Below, piece by piece: positions 42,800 to 52,012 of a stretch of DNA of 64,000 nt. Each line of letters starts with the position of its first letter. Positions within the stretch are counted from its first letter, which is position 1. Below the pieces are notes generated by a model. It did not search any database and was not told the origin of the DNA. It was given only the letters and a program-made list of their open reading frames with translations. The translations under genes were made by a program, and so were the position numbers. Location of the stretch: NCBI GenBank assembly GCA_015482705.2, contig JADMLA020000008.1, positions 139,683 to 203,682 of the forward strand, written 5' to 3'. The stretch comes from Prosthecochloris sp. (GTDB taxonomy: Bacteria > Bacteroidota > Chlorobiia > Chlorobiales > Chlorobiaceae).

Positions 42800-44443
42800 T
42801 TATGAACCTCTGGACTTACGGTAGAGGTTGATCAACCCGTTGGTCGATGAGTCATGCGTTTTGGCATCTTGCTCTCCCTGAATTTCAGGCAAGATAGCTT
42901 TAGCAAGCTGCTTGCCGAGTTCAACACCCCATTGGTCGAACGAGTTGATCCTCCATAGCACGCCCTGCACGAATACCTTATGCTCATACATCGCGATCAG
43001 GCTGCCGAGGTTGTATGGGTTGATTTCCGAAAAAACGAGGGTATTGGTCGGGCGATTGCCGGGAAACAGTTTATGAGGCAATAGCAATTCGATTCGCTCT
43101 TCCGGCATACCAGCATCACGCATCTCCTTTTCCGCCTCTTCTGCTGTCTTGCCACGCATTAGCGCTTCAGTCTGGGCAAAGCAGTTGGCAAGCAGAATAT
43201 CATGATGTTTCCCTGCCTGGTTCTGGCTTTTAAGGGGAACGATAAAATCTACTGGTATGAAATTCGACCCCTGATGCAGCAGTTGGAAAAAGGCATGCTG
43301 AGAGTTGGTTCCTGGCTCGCCCCAGATAACCGGACCCGTAGCATATCCGACTTCATTACCATCCCGATCGATTCTTTTGCCGTTACTTTCCATATCGAGC
43401 TGCTGAAGATATGCAGGGAGACGGTGCAGATACTGATCGTATGGAATCACTGCATGGGAGTGAACATCGAAAAAGTTATTGTACCAGATCCCAAGAAGGG
43501 CCAAAAGAACGGGGACATTCTTTTCATACGGAGCTGAAAGAAAATGCTCGTCCATCGCATGCGCACCTGCAAGCAGTTCAATGAATCTTTCGAACCCGAT
43601 ATAGAGCGCAATGGAAAGGCCTATGGATGACCAGAGGGAATAACGTCCACCAACCCAATCCCAGAAACGGAACATATTATGGGCATCGATGCCGAACTCC
43701 TCTACTTTTTCCCGATTGGTTGAAACTGCAACGAAATGCCGGGCGATGAATGATTCATCGACAGCTTCACCGAGAAACCATTGTCTTGCTGTATGCGCGT
43801 TGGTGAGGGTTTCCTGTGTGGTAAATGTTTTTGAAGCAATGATGAACAGTGTTGTATCAGCATCGAGCTCCCGCAATGTTTCAATAATATGTGTCCCGTC
43901 GATATTGGAAACGAAATGAACTTTGACCGCTCCATTGGCGAAAGGTTTAAGAGCTTCTGTCACCATGTAAGGCCCGAGATCTGATCCACCGATTCCGATG
44001 TTGACTACATCGGTGATTGCCTTCCCACTGTATCCTTTCCATTCACCCGAAAGGATAAGCCCACAGAAACTCCTTATCTGGGCGAGCACCTCCCTCACAT
44101 CACAACCAATGGTCTGCCCATCGAGCTGCATCCGAAAACTTTCCGGCTGTCGTAGCGCGGTATGTAAAACAGCCCTCTGTTCGGTAAAATTTATTTTACT
44201 ACCCTCAAACATTTTTTCACGGTAACCCTCGACATCGGCTTCTTCTGCCAGAGAAATCAAAAGCTCTACGGTTTTTTCGTTGATTCTGTTTTTCGAGTAA
44301 TCGAGAAGCAGATCACCGGTACGAATCGAGAAACGCTCGAACCGCTCTGCATCCTCTGCAAAGAGATCTTTCATATGCAGCTCTTCTGTTTCCCTATTAT
44401 GAAGCTCCAATGCTTTCCAGGCCCGACTGTTTTGTAACGTCAT
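42800..44443 (-). CDS. pgi: Glucose-6-phosphate isomerase
   Basis: 547 residues from ATG 44443, the usual length; the frame is open to 44557 but that part is not family-like. Conserved segments: VVNIGIGGSDLGPYMVTEAL, FIIASKTFTTQETLTNA, FWDWVGGRYSLWSSIGLSI (signature 1 region), GEPGTNSQHAFFQLLHQG with catalytic His, and PLKSQNQAGKHHDILLANCF. It interconverts glucose-6-P and fructose-6-P in the cytoplasm. The gene is convergent with apbE across the palindrome cluster. Confidence 0.96.
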   Translation of the reverse strand: MTLQNSRAWKALELHNRETEELHMKDLFAEDAERFERFSIRTGDLLLDYSKNRINEKTVELLISLAEEADVEGYREKMFEGSKINFTEQRAVLHTALRQPESFRMQLDGQTIGCDVREVLAQIRSFCGLILSGEWKGYSGKAITDVVNIGIGGSDLGPYMVTEALKPFANGAVKVHFVSNIDGTHIIETLRELDADTTLFIIASKTFTTQETLTNAHTARQWFLGEAVDESFIARHFVAVSTNREKVEEFGIDAHNMFRFWDWVGGRYSLWSSIGLSIALYIGFERFIELLAGAHAMDEHFLSAPYEKNVPVLLALLGIWYNNFFDVHSHAVIPYDQYLHRLPAYLQQLDMESNGKRIDRDGNEVGYATGPVIWGEPGTNSQHAFFQLLHQGSNFIPVDFIVPLKSQNQAGKHHDILLANCFAQTEALMRGKTAEEAEKEMRDAGMPEERIELLLPHKLFPGNRPTNTLVFSEINPYNLGSLIAMYEHKVFVQGVLWRINSFDQWGVELGKQLAKAILPEIQGEQDAKTHDSSTNGLINLYRKSRGS

Positions 44444-44620
44444 AGAATAATAATCTGTTGAGTTGTTGAAATGCTGATTTGAACAGCTTTCTGGCCTGAA
44501 GCATCCTTCCTGTGCGATAACCATCTCGATCGCATAGGGATGATCGGCCTTTATCATGTAAAAGGATGTTCCAAGAAAAAAAACGCTCTCTTTTTCTCCC
44601 CCGGTTTGTTTCTTCTTTTT

Positions 44621-45049
44621 TTAATATGGCCTCATCCTCAGGTGCAACTTCCAACCGTTTTCGAATTTCTCCTGTCCAATTATTTCGGCAAACGCACGCA
44701 TGAGAAAAATCCCTCTCCCCGATGGCTCCATAAGTAAGCCAGGGCTTGTCGGGTCATGAATTTCGTGCACCGCAAATCCATTTCCGGCATCTGCAACTTC
44801 AATTAAAAGGGTTCTGGTATTTCCATCACGAAGAGACTCGAATCCCAAACCCACGACTGAAGCCTCATTCCCGGTGTTGCCATGCTTTACAGCATTCACA
44901 AACGCTTCCTTGACAACAAACGTAAGTTCCTGAAGAAACGCCTCACTGAAACCTTCACGTTCTGACATCGCCTCAAGAAAATCATGAAGCTTTCGAAATT
45001 CATCATAACTGCTTGAAAGCAATAGCTTGTATGCCTTGGATACCTCCAT
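44621..45049 (-). CDS. RsbW-like ATP-binding anti-sigma/serine kinase protein
   Basis: 142 residues of the HATPase_c_2 type. N box: KEAFVNAVKHGN; G1 box: VADAGNGFAV; G2 box: SGRGIFLMRAF. This is the compact GHKL kinase of RsbW/SpoIIAB proteins, which phosphorylate an antagonist and bind a sigma factor. No partner antagonist gene is adjacent. It lies upstream of pgi on the same strand. Confidence 0.85.
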   Translation of the reverse strand: MEVSKAYKLLLSSSYDEFRKLHDFLEAMSEREGFSEAFLQELTFVVKEAFVNAVKHGNTGNEASVVGLGFESLRDGNTRTLLIEVADAGNGFAVHEIHDPTSPGLLMEPSGRGIFLMRAFAEIIGQEKFENGWKLHLRMRPY

Positions 45050-45133
45050 AACAGCAGCACGTAACCTTCTTTCTCTTCGGGATTCTTACCGCAGAAAAGT
45101 TACGACGAAAGAGGCTTGAACACAACCGCCAAT

Positions 45134-45147
45134 TTGTACACGTACAA
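45134..45147. promoter_or_regulatory. Dyad-symmetric site upstream of amt
   Basis: TTGTAC-AC-GTACAA in the 263-base divergent region between the RsbW-like gene and amt. It could be an operator; the remainder of the region is very AT-rich near amt. No sigma-54 -24/-12 pattern was found. Confidence 0.35.
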
Positions 45148-45312
45148 CAAAGGCCTTATTTATTAAACTCAAAACTCACTTTATCATAAAAAAATATTAC
45201 ACATTTGTATTTTTTTATTAAAAAATTATATTGATGACAGGATTTCTTCTAAGAAATTTATAGAAAGAGGACAAAAAACCTGAATCATTTAAACAACTCA
45301 AAAAAAACACGC

Positions 45313-46641
45313 ATGAAATCATCAGTAACATCACTCGGCCTGATCTCATGCGGCCTTCTGGTGGCTGGAATCATTCCCGGACCACCGTTGCTTGCCGCCG
45401 AGAACGTTGATGCAGGAAGCATCAATGCCTACGCCATTGACAATATGTTCCTTTTCATCGCAGCGGTTCTCGTCCTGTTTATGCAGGCAGGATTCGCCAT
45501 GGTCGAGGCCGGATTGAACTCGGCGAAAAACACGGTCAACATCCTGTTCAAAAACATGATGGACCTATCGGTCGGAGCATTGTTGTTCTTTATCATCGGC
45601 TACGGACTCATGTATCCAGGCGACGCTTTCACAGGAGGCTGGTTTGGATTCGGCGGTTTCGGCGTCAGTATGGAAGCACCTGAAGCAGTAGGAGGAAACC
45701 TACATCCTGCTGTAGACTTTCTCTTTCAGGTAGCTTTTGCAGCAACTGCAGCTACAATTGTGTCAGGTGCGGTTGCAGGGAGAATGAAGTTTGAAGCATA
45801 CCTGATCTATTCCGCCGTCATCACCGCTATCATCTATCCGATAAGCGGTTTCTGGAAATGGGGAGGCGGATGGTTGAACGAACTCGGGTTCTATGATTTT
45901 GCAGGCTCACTGGTGGTTCACGCCCTGGGTGGTTTTGCGGGTCTTGCCGCTGCAATCGTTCTCGGACCGCGTATTGGACGTTTCAACCCAGACGGCTCGC
46001 CGAATGCTCTTCCGGGCCATAACCTTGCCATGAGCACATTAGGAGTCTTCATACTGCTTATCGGGTGGTTTGGATTCAACCCGGGAAGCCAGCTTGCGAT
46101 TGCAGGTGCGGATAACACGAATATCGTGATGATTATTGCAACAAACACACTCCTTGCAGCGGCGGCCGGTGCTGTGTTTGCGATGCTTGCCGCATGGACC
46201 GTGTTTAAAAAACCCGACCTCACCATGGCAATGAACGGGGTACTCGGGGGACTTGTCGGTATCACTGCGAACTGTGACTCGGTCACCTACAATGAGGCGA
46301 TCATTATAGGTGCAGTTGCCGGTATCCTGATAGTTGCAGGTGTCAAGCTGCTCGACATGCTGAAAATCGATGATCCTGTCGGTGCATGGCCGGTACACGG
46401 CCTCAATGGAATCTGGGGCGGAATTGCCACCGGCATTTTCGGCGGACACCCGATTGTAGCCCAGATTATCGGTTCAATCGCCATTCCGCTTTGGGGATTT
46501 GCAACCATGTTCGTGCTCTTCCTGATTCTCAAGGCTGCCGGCATTTTGAGAGTATCCAGAGACGAAGAAATGAAAGGCCTCGATATTTCCGAACATGAGG
46601 AAGAAGCCTACCACGGTTTCCAAATATTTTCAAACCAGTAA
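45313..46641 (+). CDS. amt: Ammonium transporter
   Basis: 442 residues with a signal-like first helix and about 11 further membrane helices. Family marks: FMQAGFAMVEAGLNSAKNT, LGGFAGLAAAIVLGPRIGRF (after VVHA with the pore His), GWFGFNPGSQLA, and a late VHGLNGIWGGIATGIFG with the second pore His. It conducts ammonium/ammonia across the inner membrane. glnK follows 22 bases later, the standard amt-glnK pair. Confidence 0.96.
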   Translation: MKSSVTSLGLISCGLLVAGIIPGPPLLAAENVDAGSINAYAIDNMFLFIAAVLVLFMQAGFAMVEAGLNSAKNTVNILFKNMMDLSVGALLFFIIGYGLMYPGDAFTGGWFGFGGFGVSMEAPEAVGGNLHPAVDFLFQVAFAATAATIVSGAVAGRMKFEAYLIYSAVITAIIYPISGFWKWGGGWLNELGFYDFAGSLVVHALGGFAGLAAAIVLGPRIGRFNPDGSPNALPGHNLAMSTLGVFILLIGWFGFNPGSQLAIAGADNTNIVMIIATNTLLAAAAGAVFAMLAAWTVFKKPDLTMAMNGVLGGLVGITANCDSVTYNEAIIIGAVAGILIVAGVKLLDMLKIDDPVGAWPVHGLNGIWGGIATGIFGGHPIVAQIIGSIAIPLWGFATMFVLFLILKAAGILRVSRDEEMKGLDISEHEEEAYHGFQIFSNQ

Positions 46642-46663
46642 CGCCTAAACAGGAGCCAATAGC

Positions 46664-47005
46664 ATGAAATACATTGTAGCAATGATCCAGCCTCACAAGC
46701 TGCCGGACGTCAAAGCCGCTCTTGCTGAAGCAGGAATCTATAAAATGACCGTAACAAATGTTCTGGGTTGCGGAGCTCAGGGCGGATATACAGAGGTTTA
46801 CCGCGGAGTTCCCAGCGAGATCAATCTCCTGAAAAAAATAAAACTCGAAATCGGCGTCAATGAAGAGTTCGAGCAGAAAACAATAAACGCCATTATCAAG
46901 GGAGCCAAAACAGGAGAAATCGGAGATGGAAAGATCTTCGTCTTCGATCTGCCGAAATGCATCAGGATACGCACAGAAGAGACAGGCAACGATGCTATCG
47001 GTTAA
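46664..47005 (+). CDS. P-II nitrogen regulatory protein (GlnK/GlnB type), lacking Tyr51
   Basis: 113 residues with the P-II core: KYIVAMIQPHKLPDVKAAL, T-loop GGYTEVYRGVPSEINL, EEFEQKTINAIIKGAKTGEI and GDGKIFVFDLP (ATP site). Tyr46 in TEVYRG is kept, but position 51, uridylylated in E. coli GlnB/GlnK, is Ser. It should bind ATP/ADP and 2-oxoglutarate and block Amt under nitrogen excess; GlnD-type control at the usual Tyr seems absent. It is encoded between amt and the porin gene. Confidence 0.93.
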   Translation: MKYIVAMIQPHKLPDVKAALAEAGIYKMTVTNVLGCGAQGGYTEVYRGVPSEINLLKKIKLEIGVNEEFEQKTINAIIKGAKTGEIGDGKIFVFDLPKCIRIRTEETGNDAIG

Positions 47006-47096
47006 TCACAAAAACCCGGAAAACCTTTTGGAAAAGTGTTTTCCGGGGAATCAACAACAGCAACACACAATCAATACTCGAAAAGGAAGTTCAATC

Positions 47097-47765
47097 ATGA
47101 AAAAAACATCCAAATTCTTTACCCTCGTTGTCGGTCTTGTACTTTTGTTTACCGGAACCGTTAAAGCCGAAGGCTTTGACATTGGTGCCGATGTCGTGAG
47201 CAGATATGTGTGGAGGGGCACCCAGTTCGGGGATGGCATCGCTGCGCAGCCATGGCTAAGCTATACGTTTCCCGGTATCGGAATCGAGGTCGGTGCATGG
47301 GGTTCATATGATATCAGTGATGACGATGCGAGTGAAGCGGACCTTTATGTCACCGTTCCGATTGGCGATTCTTTCAGCTTCACCATAACCGACTACTTTT
47401 TTCCGACCGGAGGCTTTGACGACTATTTCAACTGGGGTGACGACGGAAGTCACACAGTCGAACTCGCAGCCGGATTCGATGCCGATAAATTCAACCTGTT
47501 CGGCGCTGTCAACGTAAGCGGCGACGATGACAATTCGATGTACTTCGAAGCAGGCTACAATTTTTATGACAAAGATGACTACAGTGCCTCCCTCTTTGTA
47601 GGGGGTGGTGACGGCATGTACACAAACGACAGCGATGCCTCTGGGGATTTCGATATTGTCAATGTAGGACTGAGTGTGTCGAAAGATATCTTTTCGGCAT
47701 CCTATATCGTCAACCCGGATCTGGAAACATCCTGGCTTGTTGTCGGCGTAACCTTACAGCCATGA
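47097..47765 (+). CDS. Gcw_chp/TorF-type putative outer-membrane porin
   Basis: 222 residues from ATG 47097, just after AGGAAG, with signal peptide FFTLVVGLVLLFTGTVKAEG; the longer frame upstream lacks a signal. The mature part begins DIGADVVSRYVWRGTQFGDG, the hallmark of the Gcw_chp family, and alternates acidic and aromatic residues as in a small beta-barrel. Such porins are often found behind amt-glnK, so it probably lets ammonium or another nitrogen compound across the outer membrane. Confidence 0.85.
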   Translation: MKKTSKFFTLVVGLVLLFTGTVKAEGFDIGADVVSRYVWRGTQFGDGIAAQPWLSYTFPGIGIEVGAWGSYDISDDDASEADLYVTVPIGDSFSFTITDYFFPTGGFDDYFNWGDDGSHTVELAAGFDADKFNLFGAVNVSGDDDNSMYFEAGYNFYDKDDYSASLFVGGGDGMYTNDSDASGDFDIVNVGLSVSKDIFSASYIVNPDLETSWLVVGVTLQP

Positions 47766-47861
47766 CAATCGGAAACATCTGCCTGTCGTGAGCAAAATTT
47801 CTCCGTTAGTGCTGCACCAGTAACAGTACCCGCTCCCGGCAGGCATAGTTTCCCCCACAAG

Positions 47862-47893
47862 AGAAGACGGGCAGAAGTCCGTTTTCTCTTTTT
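47862..47893 (+). terminator. Intrinsic terminator between porin and nikR
   Basis: AGAAGACGG and CCGTTTTCT pair (one G-U) around GCAGAAGT, followed by CTTTTTC. It lies about 100 bases after the porin stop. The bases before it (47779-47846) also fold (TGCCTG with CAGGCA, GTTAGTGC with GCAC...TAAC). Confidence 0.7.
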
Positions 47894-47939
47894 CTGCACA
47901 TAACAACACCGCCCTACAGGGTAGCACCTTTTTCAAAAA

Positions 47940-47961
47940 TGTGTTACCTTATCTTGTAACC
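47940..47961. promoter_or_regulatory. Candidate NikR operator upstream of nikR
   Basis: GTGTTAC, eight bases, GTAACC: an inverted repeat of GTTAC about 190 bases before the nikR start. Known NikR sites are long-spaced dyads, some with GTGTTAC-type half-sites, but with wider spacing than here, so the match is weak. Confidence 0.3.
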
Positions 47962-48139
47962 GAAAAGCAAGTGACATTTTGCTACACGATGCAAAGAAAC
48001 TGTTATCCGGATTAAGAATTCAAGAAACATTCAAGGTTTGAAAAGTGATGCAGGACTCTGAGTTTTTTCTTTGGTCATTTTCGGACCCACCTGCCGAATC
48101 AACAGTGCCTCCTCAACAACGCTATAGTCATGTTGACCG

Positions 48140-48601
48140 ATGAAACGATTTGGCGTCTCACTCGAAGATGAGCTTCTGGACGAGCTGGATAAGCTGGTTG
48201 AAACGCATGCTTTTCCCAACCGGTCTCGGGCAATACGTTTTCTTATCCACAAGCATCTTACAGAGGAACAATGGAAAAGTAACCAGGAGGTAAGTGGCTG
48301 CCTTGTCGTTGTCTACGACCATCACAAACCCAATCTGCAAAACAACCTGACAACGATACAACACGATTATCATCATCTTGTGCTCTGCTGCCAACACGTT
48401 CATCTCGATCACAGCCACTGCATGGAAACCATAACGCTTAAAGGTAAAGCGAGAGAATTGCAGGAAATTGCCGACAAGCTGATTGCCGTCAAGGGTATAA
48501 TTCATGGAGAACTCGTGATGAGCGTTATCGGAGAAAGAAACTCACGTATAAGTCAAAAATCAAGATTAAAAAGCCATGAAGCTACAACAGAAGCAACATG
48601 A
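48140..48601 (+). CDS. nikR: Nickel-responsive transcriptional regulator
   Basis: 153 residues. An N-terminal ribbon-helix-helix DNA-binding domain (KRFGVSLEDELLDELDKLV) is followed by an ACT-like nickel domain. The four-ligand site is intact: His in HDYHH (75-79), His86 and His88 in QHVHLDHSHC, and Cys94, with the spacing of E. coli His76/87/89/Cys95. The C-terminus is about 15 residues longer than usual. It heads a run of nickel transporter genes, which it presumably represses when nickel is plentiful. Confidence 0.93.
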   Translation: MKRFGVSLEDELLDELDKLVETHAFPNRSRAIRFLIHKHLTEEQWKSNQEVSGCLVVVYDHHKPNLQNNLTTIQHDYHHLVLCCQHVHLDHSHCMETITLKGKARELQEIADKLIAVKGIIHGELVMSVIGERNSRISQKSRLKSHEATTEAT

Positions 48602-48659
48602 TTTTTTGACTTGGAAACGGCAGGCTCAGGCTTTTTTAAACTGTAGAAATAAACAAGGT

Positions 48660-49463
48660 ATGAAAAGTACAACCTCATTTTGGAAATCACTGGCGGCAAT
48701 AACCCTTTTTACGATAGCATTCGTTCCGATAAACGCTTACGCGCATTTCGGCATGGTTATTCCATCCGAAGACATTGTTGAAAAACAGAGTCAATCATCG
48801 CTGACGGTCAACATCATGTTCGCTCATCCTTTTGAAGGGCAATCGATGAACATGGAAAAACCGGAACTGTTCGGGGTCTTCAGTGAAGGCAGAAAACAAC
48901 AGCTCAGCCCTCTGCTCAAGACTCATAACCTGACTATGTATGCCGATTCCTCTCCCAATCGTGCATGGCGGGCTTATTATACGGTGAAACACCCCGGAGA
49001 TCACATATTTTTTATGGAACCCAAACCCTACTGGGAACCGGCTGAAGACAGCTATATCGTTCATTACACGAAAGTTATCGTAAACGCTTTCGGCAAAGAG
49101 GATGGCTGGGATTCGGAGCTTGGCCTGAAGACCGAAATAATTCCCCTTACACGGCCCTACGGGCTTTATACCGGCAATGTCTTCCAGGGCATTGTCAAGG
49201 TCGATGGAAAACCTTCTCCTTTCAGCGAAGTTGAAGTGGAATATTTCAATCGGAGCGGTGAAAACTCCGCACCGAAACCTCCCTTTATAACACAGGTAGT
49301 CAAAACCGATAAAAACGGGGTCTTTACCTACGCCATCCCGAAATCGGGCTGGTGGGGATTTGCCGCCCTCTCTACAGACAGCAGAACCATCATGCATGAT
49401 GGCGAACCCAAACCTGTTGAGATCGGTGCGGTATTGTGGGTCAAAGCAGATGATTTCAAATAA
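48660..49463 (+). CDS. nikK: NikK-like periplasmic nickel-transport component (DUF4198)
   Basis: 267 residues from ATG 48660, chosen for its signal peptide (AAITLFTIAFVPINAYAHFG); the frame is open to 48576. The mature protein starts with an accessible His (AHFGMVIPSED), as in NikK where the N-terminal His binds metal. The body is DUF4198: IMFAHPFEG, WRAYYTVKHPGDHIFFMEP, and a C-terminal VFTYAIPKSGWWGFAALS. It belongs to the NikKMLQO nickel ECF transporter and precedes nikM by 51 bases. Confidence 0.85.
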   Translation: MKSTTSFWKSLAAITLFTIAFVPINAYAHFGMVIPSEDIVEKQSQSSLTVNIMFAHPFEGQSMNMEKPELFGVFSEGRKQQLSPLLKTHNLTMYADSSPNRAWRAYYTVKHPGDHIFFMEPKPYWEPAEDSYIVHYTKVIVNAFGKEDGWDSELGLKTEIIPLTRPYGLYTGNVFQGIVKVDGKPSPFSEVEVEYFNRSGENSAPKPPFITQVVKTDKNGVFTYAIPKSGWWGFAALSTDSRTIMHDGEPKPVEIGAVLWVKADDFK

Positions 49464-49514
49464 AATTCCTCACTAAGCGCCTACTGGGCTTTCAAGCCAT
49501 CAAGCAAAAGCAGC

Positions 49515-50111
49515 ATGCACATTTCAGAAGGAATTTTACCATGGACGACTCTCGCCGGAGGCTATGCTGCAAGCGCATTGGGAGTTGCGATTGGCTTGAA
49601 AAAAATAGAAGATCGGCAGATGGTTAAAACCGCCATGCTCTCATCAACCTTCTTCATCGTCTCATTCATCCACATACCGTTGGGACCGACAAACATCCAT
49701 CTGGTCATGAATGGATTTATCGGACTTCTTACCGGATGGTCATGCTTCATCGCAGTCGGGATAGCACTGCTGTTGCAGGCGCTGCTGTTTCAGTTCGGCG
49801 GCATTACAACTCTCGGCATCAATACGTTCAATATGGCACTACCAGCCCTTGCCTGTTTTCTTATTTTTTCCCCTTTTCTGTCGGGCAAAAAAATCTCTGT
49901 GCTTCTAACCGGCTTTTTCAGCGGATTTATTTCTGTTTTTTTGAGCACGCTGCTTTTAAGTTTTTCTCTCGTGACTGCCGGGGAACCGTTCATACCTGCA
50001 GCAAAGCTTGTTTTTGCAGCAAACCTCCCCCTCATGATCGTTGACGGCATGATCACAGCCCTTGCTCTTCGGTTCATTGAAAGGGTCAAACCGGAAATAC
50101 TTACTTCATGA
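49515..50111 (+). CDS. nikM: Nickel ECF transporter substrate-specific component (CbiM/NikM)
   Basis: 198 residues with about six membrane helices. It starts MHISEGILPW; Met1-His2 form the metal site of CbiM/NikM proteins. HIPLGPTNIHLVMNGFIGLL carries the other conserved His residues. NikR upstream and NikK/NikL partners favour nickel over cobalt. It overlaps nikL by four bases. Confidence 0.92.
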   Translation: MHISEGILPWTTLAGGYAASALGVAIGLKKIEDRQMVKTAMLSSTFFIVSFIHIPLGPTNIHLVMNGFIGLLTGWSCFIAVGIALLLQALLFQFGGITTLGINTFNMALPALACFLIFSPFLSGKKISVLLTGFFSGFISVFLSTLLLSFSLVTAGEPFIPAAKLVFAANLPLMIVDGMITALALRFIERVKPEILTS

Positions 50112-50593
50112 AAAATATACTGCAACCCTCTGTGCAAATTTTGCCGGGAAGCGCTCTATTTTTTTTCTTTCTGGCAATATTTTTGCTTACCTCACCCAAT
50201 GCTCTTGCCCATAAAGTCAATCTTTTCTGCTGGTATGAAGGTACTGAACTTCATGGCGAAGGGTATTTTTCAGGAGGCAATCCTGCACAAAACAGCTCGA
50301 TAAGGGTTTATGACCTTGAAAACGGCAACCTTCTCGCTTCAGGTATCACATCCCGCAAAGGAACATTTACGGTTTCTCTCGAAAAAAACGTACCGATAAA
50401 GGTTGTTCTCGATGCCGGACAGGGACACCGGGCAAGCTGGACCATGAACGAAAACAATGAACAGACTACCTCGATGGAAAAACTCCAAACTCCCGGTGTA
50501 TTAAACAAGACGATGACCATGGCAGCAGGGCTCGTAGCCATAGTGGCTTTTTTCAGCTTTTTGTATCTCTGGAAACAGCAACATGCAGATTGA
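50108..50593 (+). CDS. nikL: NikL-like additional component of the nickel transporter
   Basis: 161 residues. A signal-like helix ends at ALAHKVNLFCWYEG, where His becomes N-terminal after cleavage, then comes a carboxypeptidase-regulatory-like domain (GISTRKG region, FTVSLEKNVPIKVVLDAG) and one C-terminal membrane helix (MAAGLVAIVAFFSFLYLW). This is the NikL pattern, which replaces CbiN in some nickel ECF systems. It overlaps both neighbours. Confidence 0.82.
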   Translation: MKNILQPSVQILPGSALFFFFLAIFLLTSPNALAHKVNLFCWYEGTELHGEGYFSGGNPAQNSSIRVYDLENGNLLASGITSRKGTFTVSLEKNVPIKVVLDAGQGHRASWTMNENNEQTTSMEKLQTPGVLNKTMTMAAGLVAIVAFFSFLYLWKQQHAD

Positions 50594-51323
50594 ATCATTT
50601 TCAAAAGGCAGGAGCCCGCTTCACAGTACCGACCCAAGGATGAAGCTTCTTGCTTGTCTACCGCTGATTATGCTGACTGCATTGAGTCAAGACATCCTCC
50701 AGGTTACAGCATCTCTTGCCGGCGGCATCATTCTCGCAGCCGTTGCAGGAATTTACAGCCGTCTGCTGTTCCAAAGACTTGCCACCGTGAACGTGTTCAT
50801 GATTTTTCTTTGGGCCACCATGCCTTTTACCATTTCCGGCGAACATTTCTGGAATAGTGGGCCCTTGAGCATATCACGGGAAGGCATAACACTACCGTTA
50901 CTGGTAACCCTCAAAACCAATGCGATAGCCCTCTATACCATAGCACTTCCCGGCACCAGTACTATCATCGCTCTCTCCCACGCCATGCTTCATCTTCGGG
51001 TTCCGGGCAAACTTGTTACGATGTTTTACTTTTTTTACCGTTACATTGGTGTCTTTGCCGATGAATTTTCAAAAATGCTTCGTATGCTCGAGGCTCGAGG
51101 ATTCCGCGCATCGACGAATATCCATACCATTAAAGTTTACGCTTTCTTTACCGGCATGCTTTTCATTAAAAGCCATGAGCGTTCCGAAAGGGTATATAAC
51201 GCTCTTGTGATGAGAAACTTTCGCGGAGAGTTTCCACTTCTCACCCACTTTACGCTGAAACGGCGTGAACTGATTTTCATGGCTGCCATGAGCTGTCTGT
51301 TCATGCTCATTGTGTTGCTATGA
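50583..51323 (+). CDS. nikQ: Nickel ECF transporter transmembrane component (CbiQ/NikQ)
   Basis: 246 residues, CbiQ/EcfT family. The start SPLHSTDPRMKLLACLPLIM and the coupling motifs around EFSKMLRMLEARGFRAS and ERSERVYNALVMRNFRG (A-R-G pattern helices) contact the ATPase. It overlaps nikL by 11 and nikO by four bases. Confidence 0.92.
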   Translation: MQIESFSKGRSPLHSTDPRMKLLACLPLIMLTALSQDILQVTASLAGGIILAAVAGIYSRLLFQRLATVNVFMIFLWATMPFTISGEHFWNSGPLSISREGITLPLLVTLKTNAIALYTIALPGTSTIIALSHAMLHLRVPGKLVTMFYFFYRYIGVFADEFSKMLRMLEARGFRASTNIHTIKVYAFFTGMLFIKSHERSERVYNALVMRNFRGEFPLLTHFTLKRRELIFMAAMSCLFMLIVLL

Positions 51324-51970
51324 ATTGCATCACCGTCGAAAACCTGAGTTTCTCCTACCCTGGTCATGTAGAAGTCTTCAACGACCTGAACCTTTCCATT
51401 GTCAAAGGTGAAAAAGCGGGAATACGCGCTCCGAACGGCTCAGGAAAAAGTACCTTGTTCCTTCTGTTAGCAGGCTTGCTAAAGCCGGCATCCGGCAGTA
51501 TTTCGCTCTGGGGAAAAGTAATGAAAACACCCGATGAGTTCAGAAAAACACGGTTGAAAATCGGGCTTCTTTTTCAAGATCCTGATGATCAGCTTTTCCT
51601 CCCTACCGTCGAAGAAGACATAGCCTTTGCACTTCTGAACCGGGGAACATCACGAGAAAATGCCCGCCAAAAAGTCGACGCACTTTGTGATACATTTCAG
51701 ATAGCACATCTAAAAAAAAGAGTCCCCTTTCACCTTTCCTGGGGGCAGAAACGGCTTGTCTCACTTGCCGGCACACTGGTAACTGAACCGGACCTTTTGA
51801 TGCTCGATGAGCCAACCGCCGGCATAGATGATACGGTAATCGAAACAATACTCGACTATCTCGACAGTTTCAGGGGCACCTTGCTCATCTCATCTCACGA
51901 TAGAAATATTCTCGACCGAGTATGCTCAAGCCAATACCTCCTGACAAACAATCAGCTTGAAAAATGCTGA
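51320..51970 (+). CDS. nikO: Nickel ECF transporter ATPase (CbiO/NikO)
   Basis: 216 residues. Walker A: APNGSGKSTL; Q-loop LLFQDPDDQLFLPTVEEDIA; signature LSWGQKRLVSLAG (an LSWGQ variant of LSGGQ); Walker B DLLMLDEPTAGID; switch His in LLISSHDRN. Shorter than many CbiO proteins, lacking the C-terminal extension. It ends the nikR-nikKMLQO run. Nickel is needed for [NiFe] hydrogenase, for example; no nickel enzyme is in the window. Confidence 0.92.
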   Translation: MNCITVENLSFSYPGHVEVFNDLNLSIVKGEKAGIRAPNGSGKSTLFLLLAGLLKPASGSISLWGKVMKTPDEFRKTRLKIGLLFQDPDDQLFLPTVEEDIAFALLNRGTSRENARQKVDALCDTFQIAHLKKRVPFHLSWGQKRLVSLAGTLVTEPDLLMLDEPTAGIDDTVIETILDYLDSFRGTLLISSHDRNILDRVCSSQYLLTNNQLEKC

Positions 51971-52012
51971 GACAGAAAATCGGCTTCTGCTTTATTTGAC
52001 CTTTGACTTTCT

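Noticed and set aside
45050..45312. Sigma-54 promoter upstream of amt
   Set aside because: No TGGCAC-N5-TTGC-like pair was found; only a short dyad was noted.
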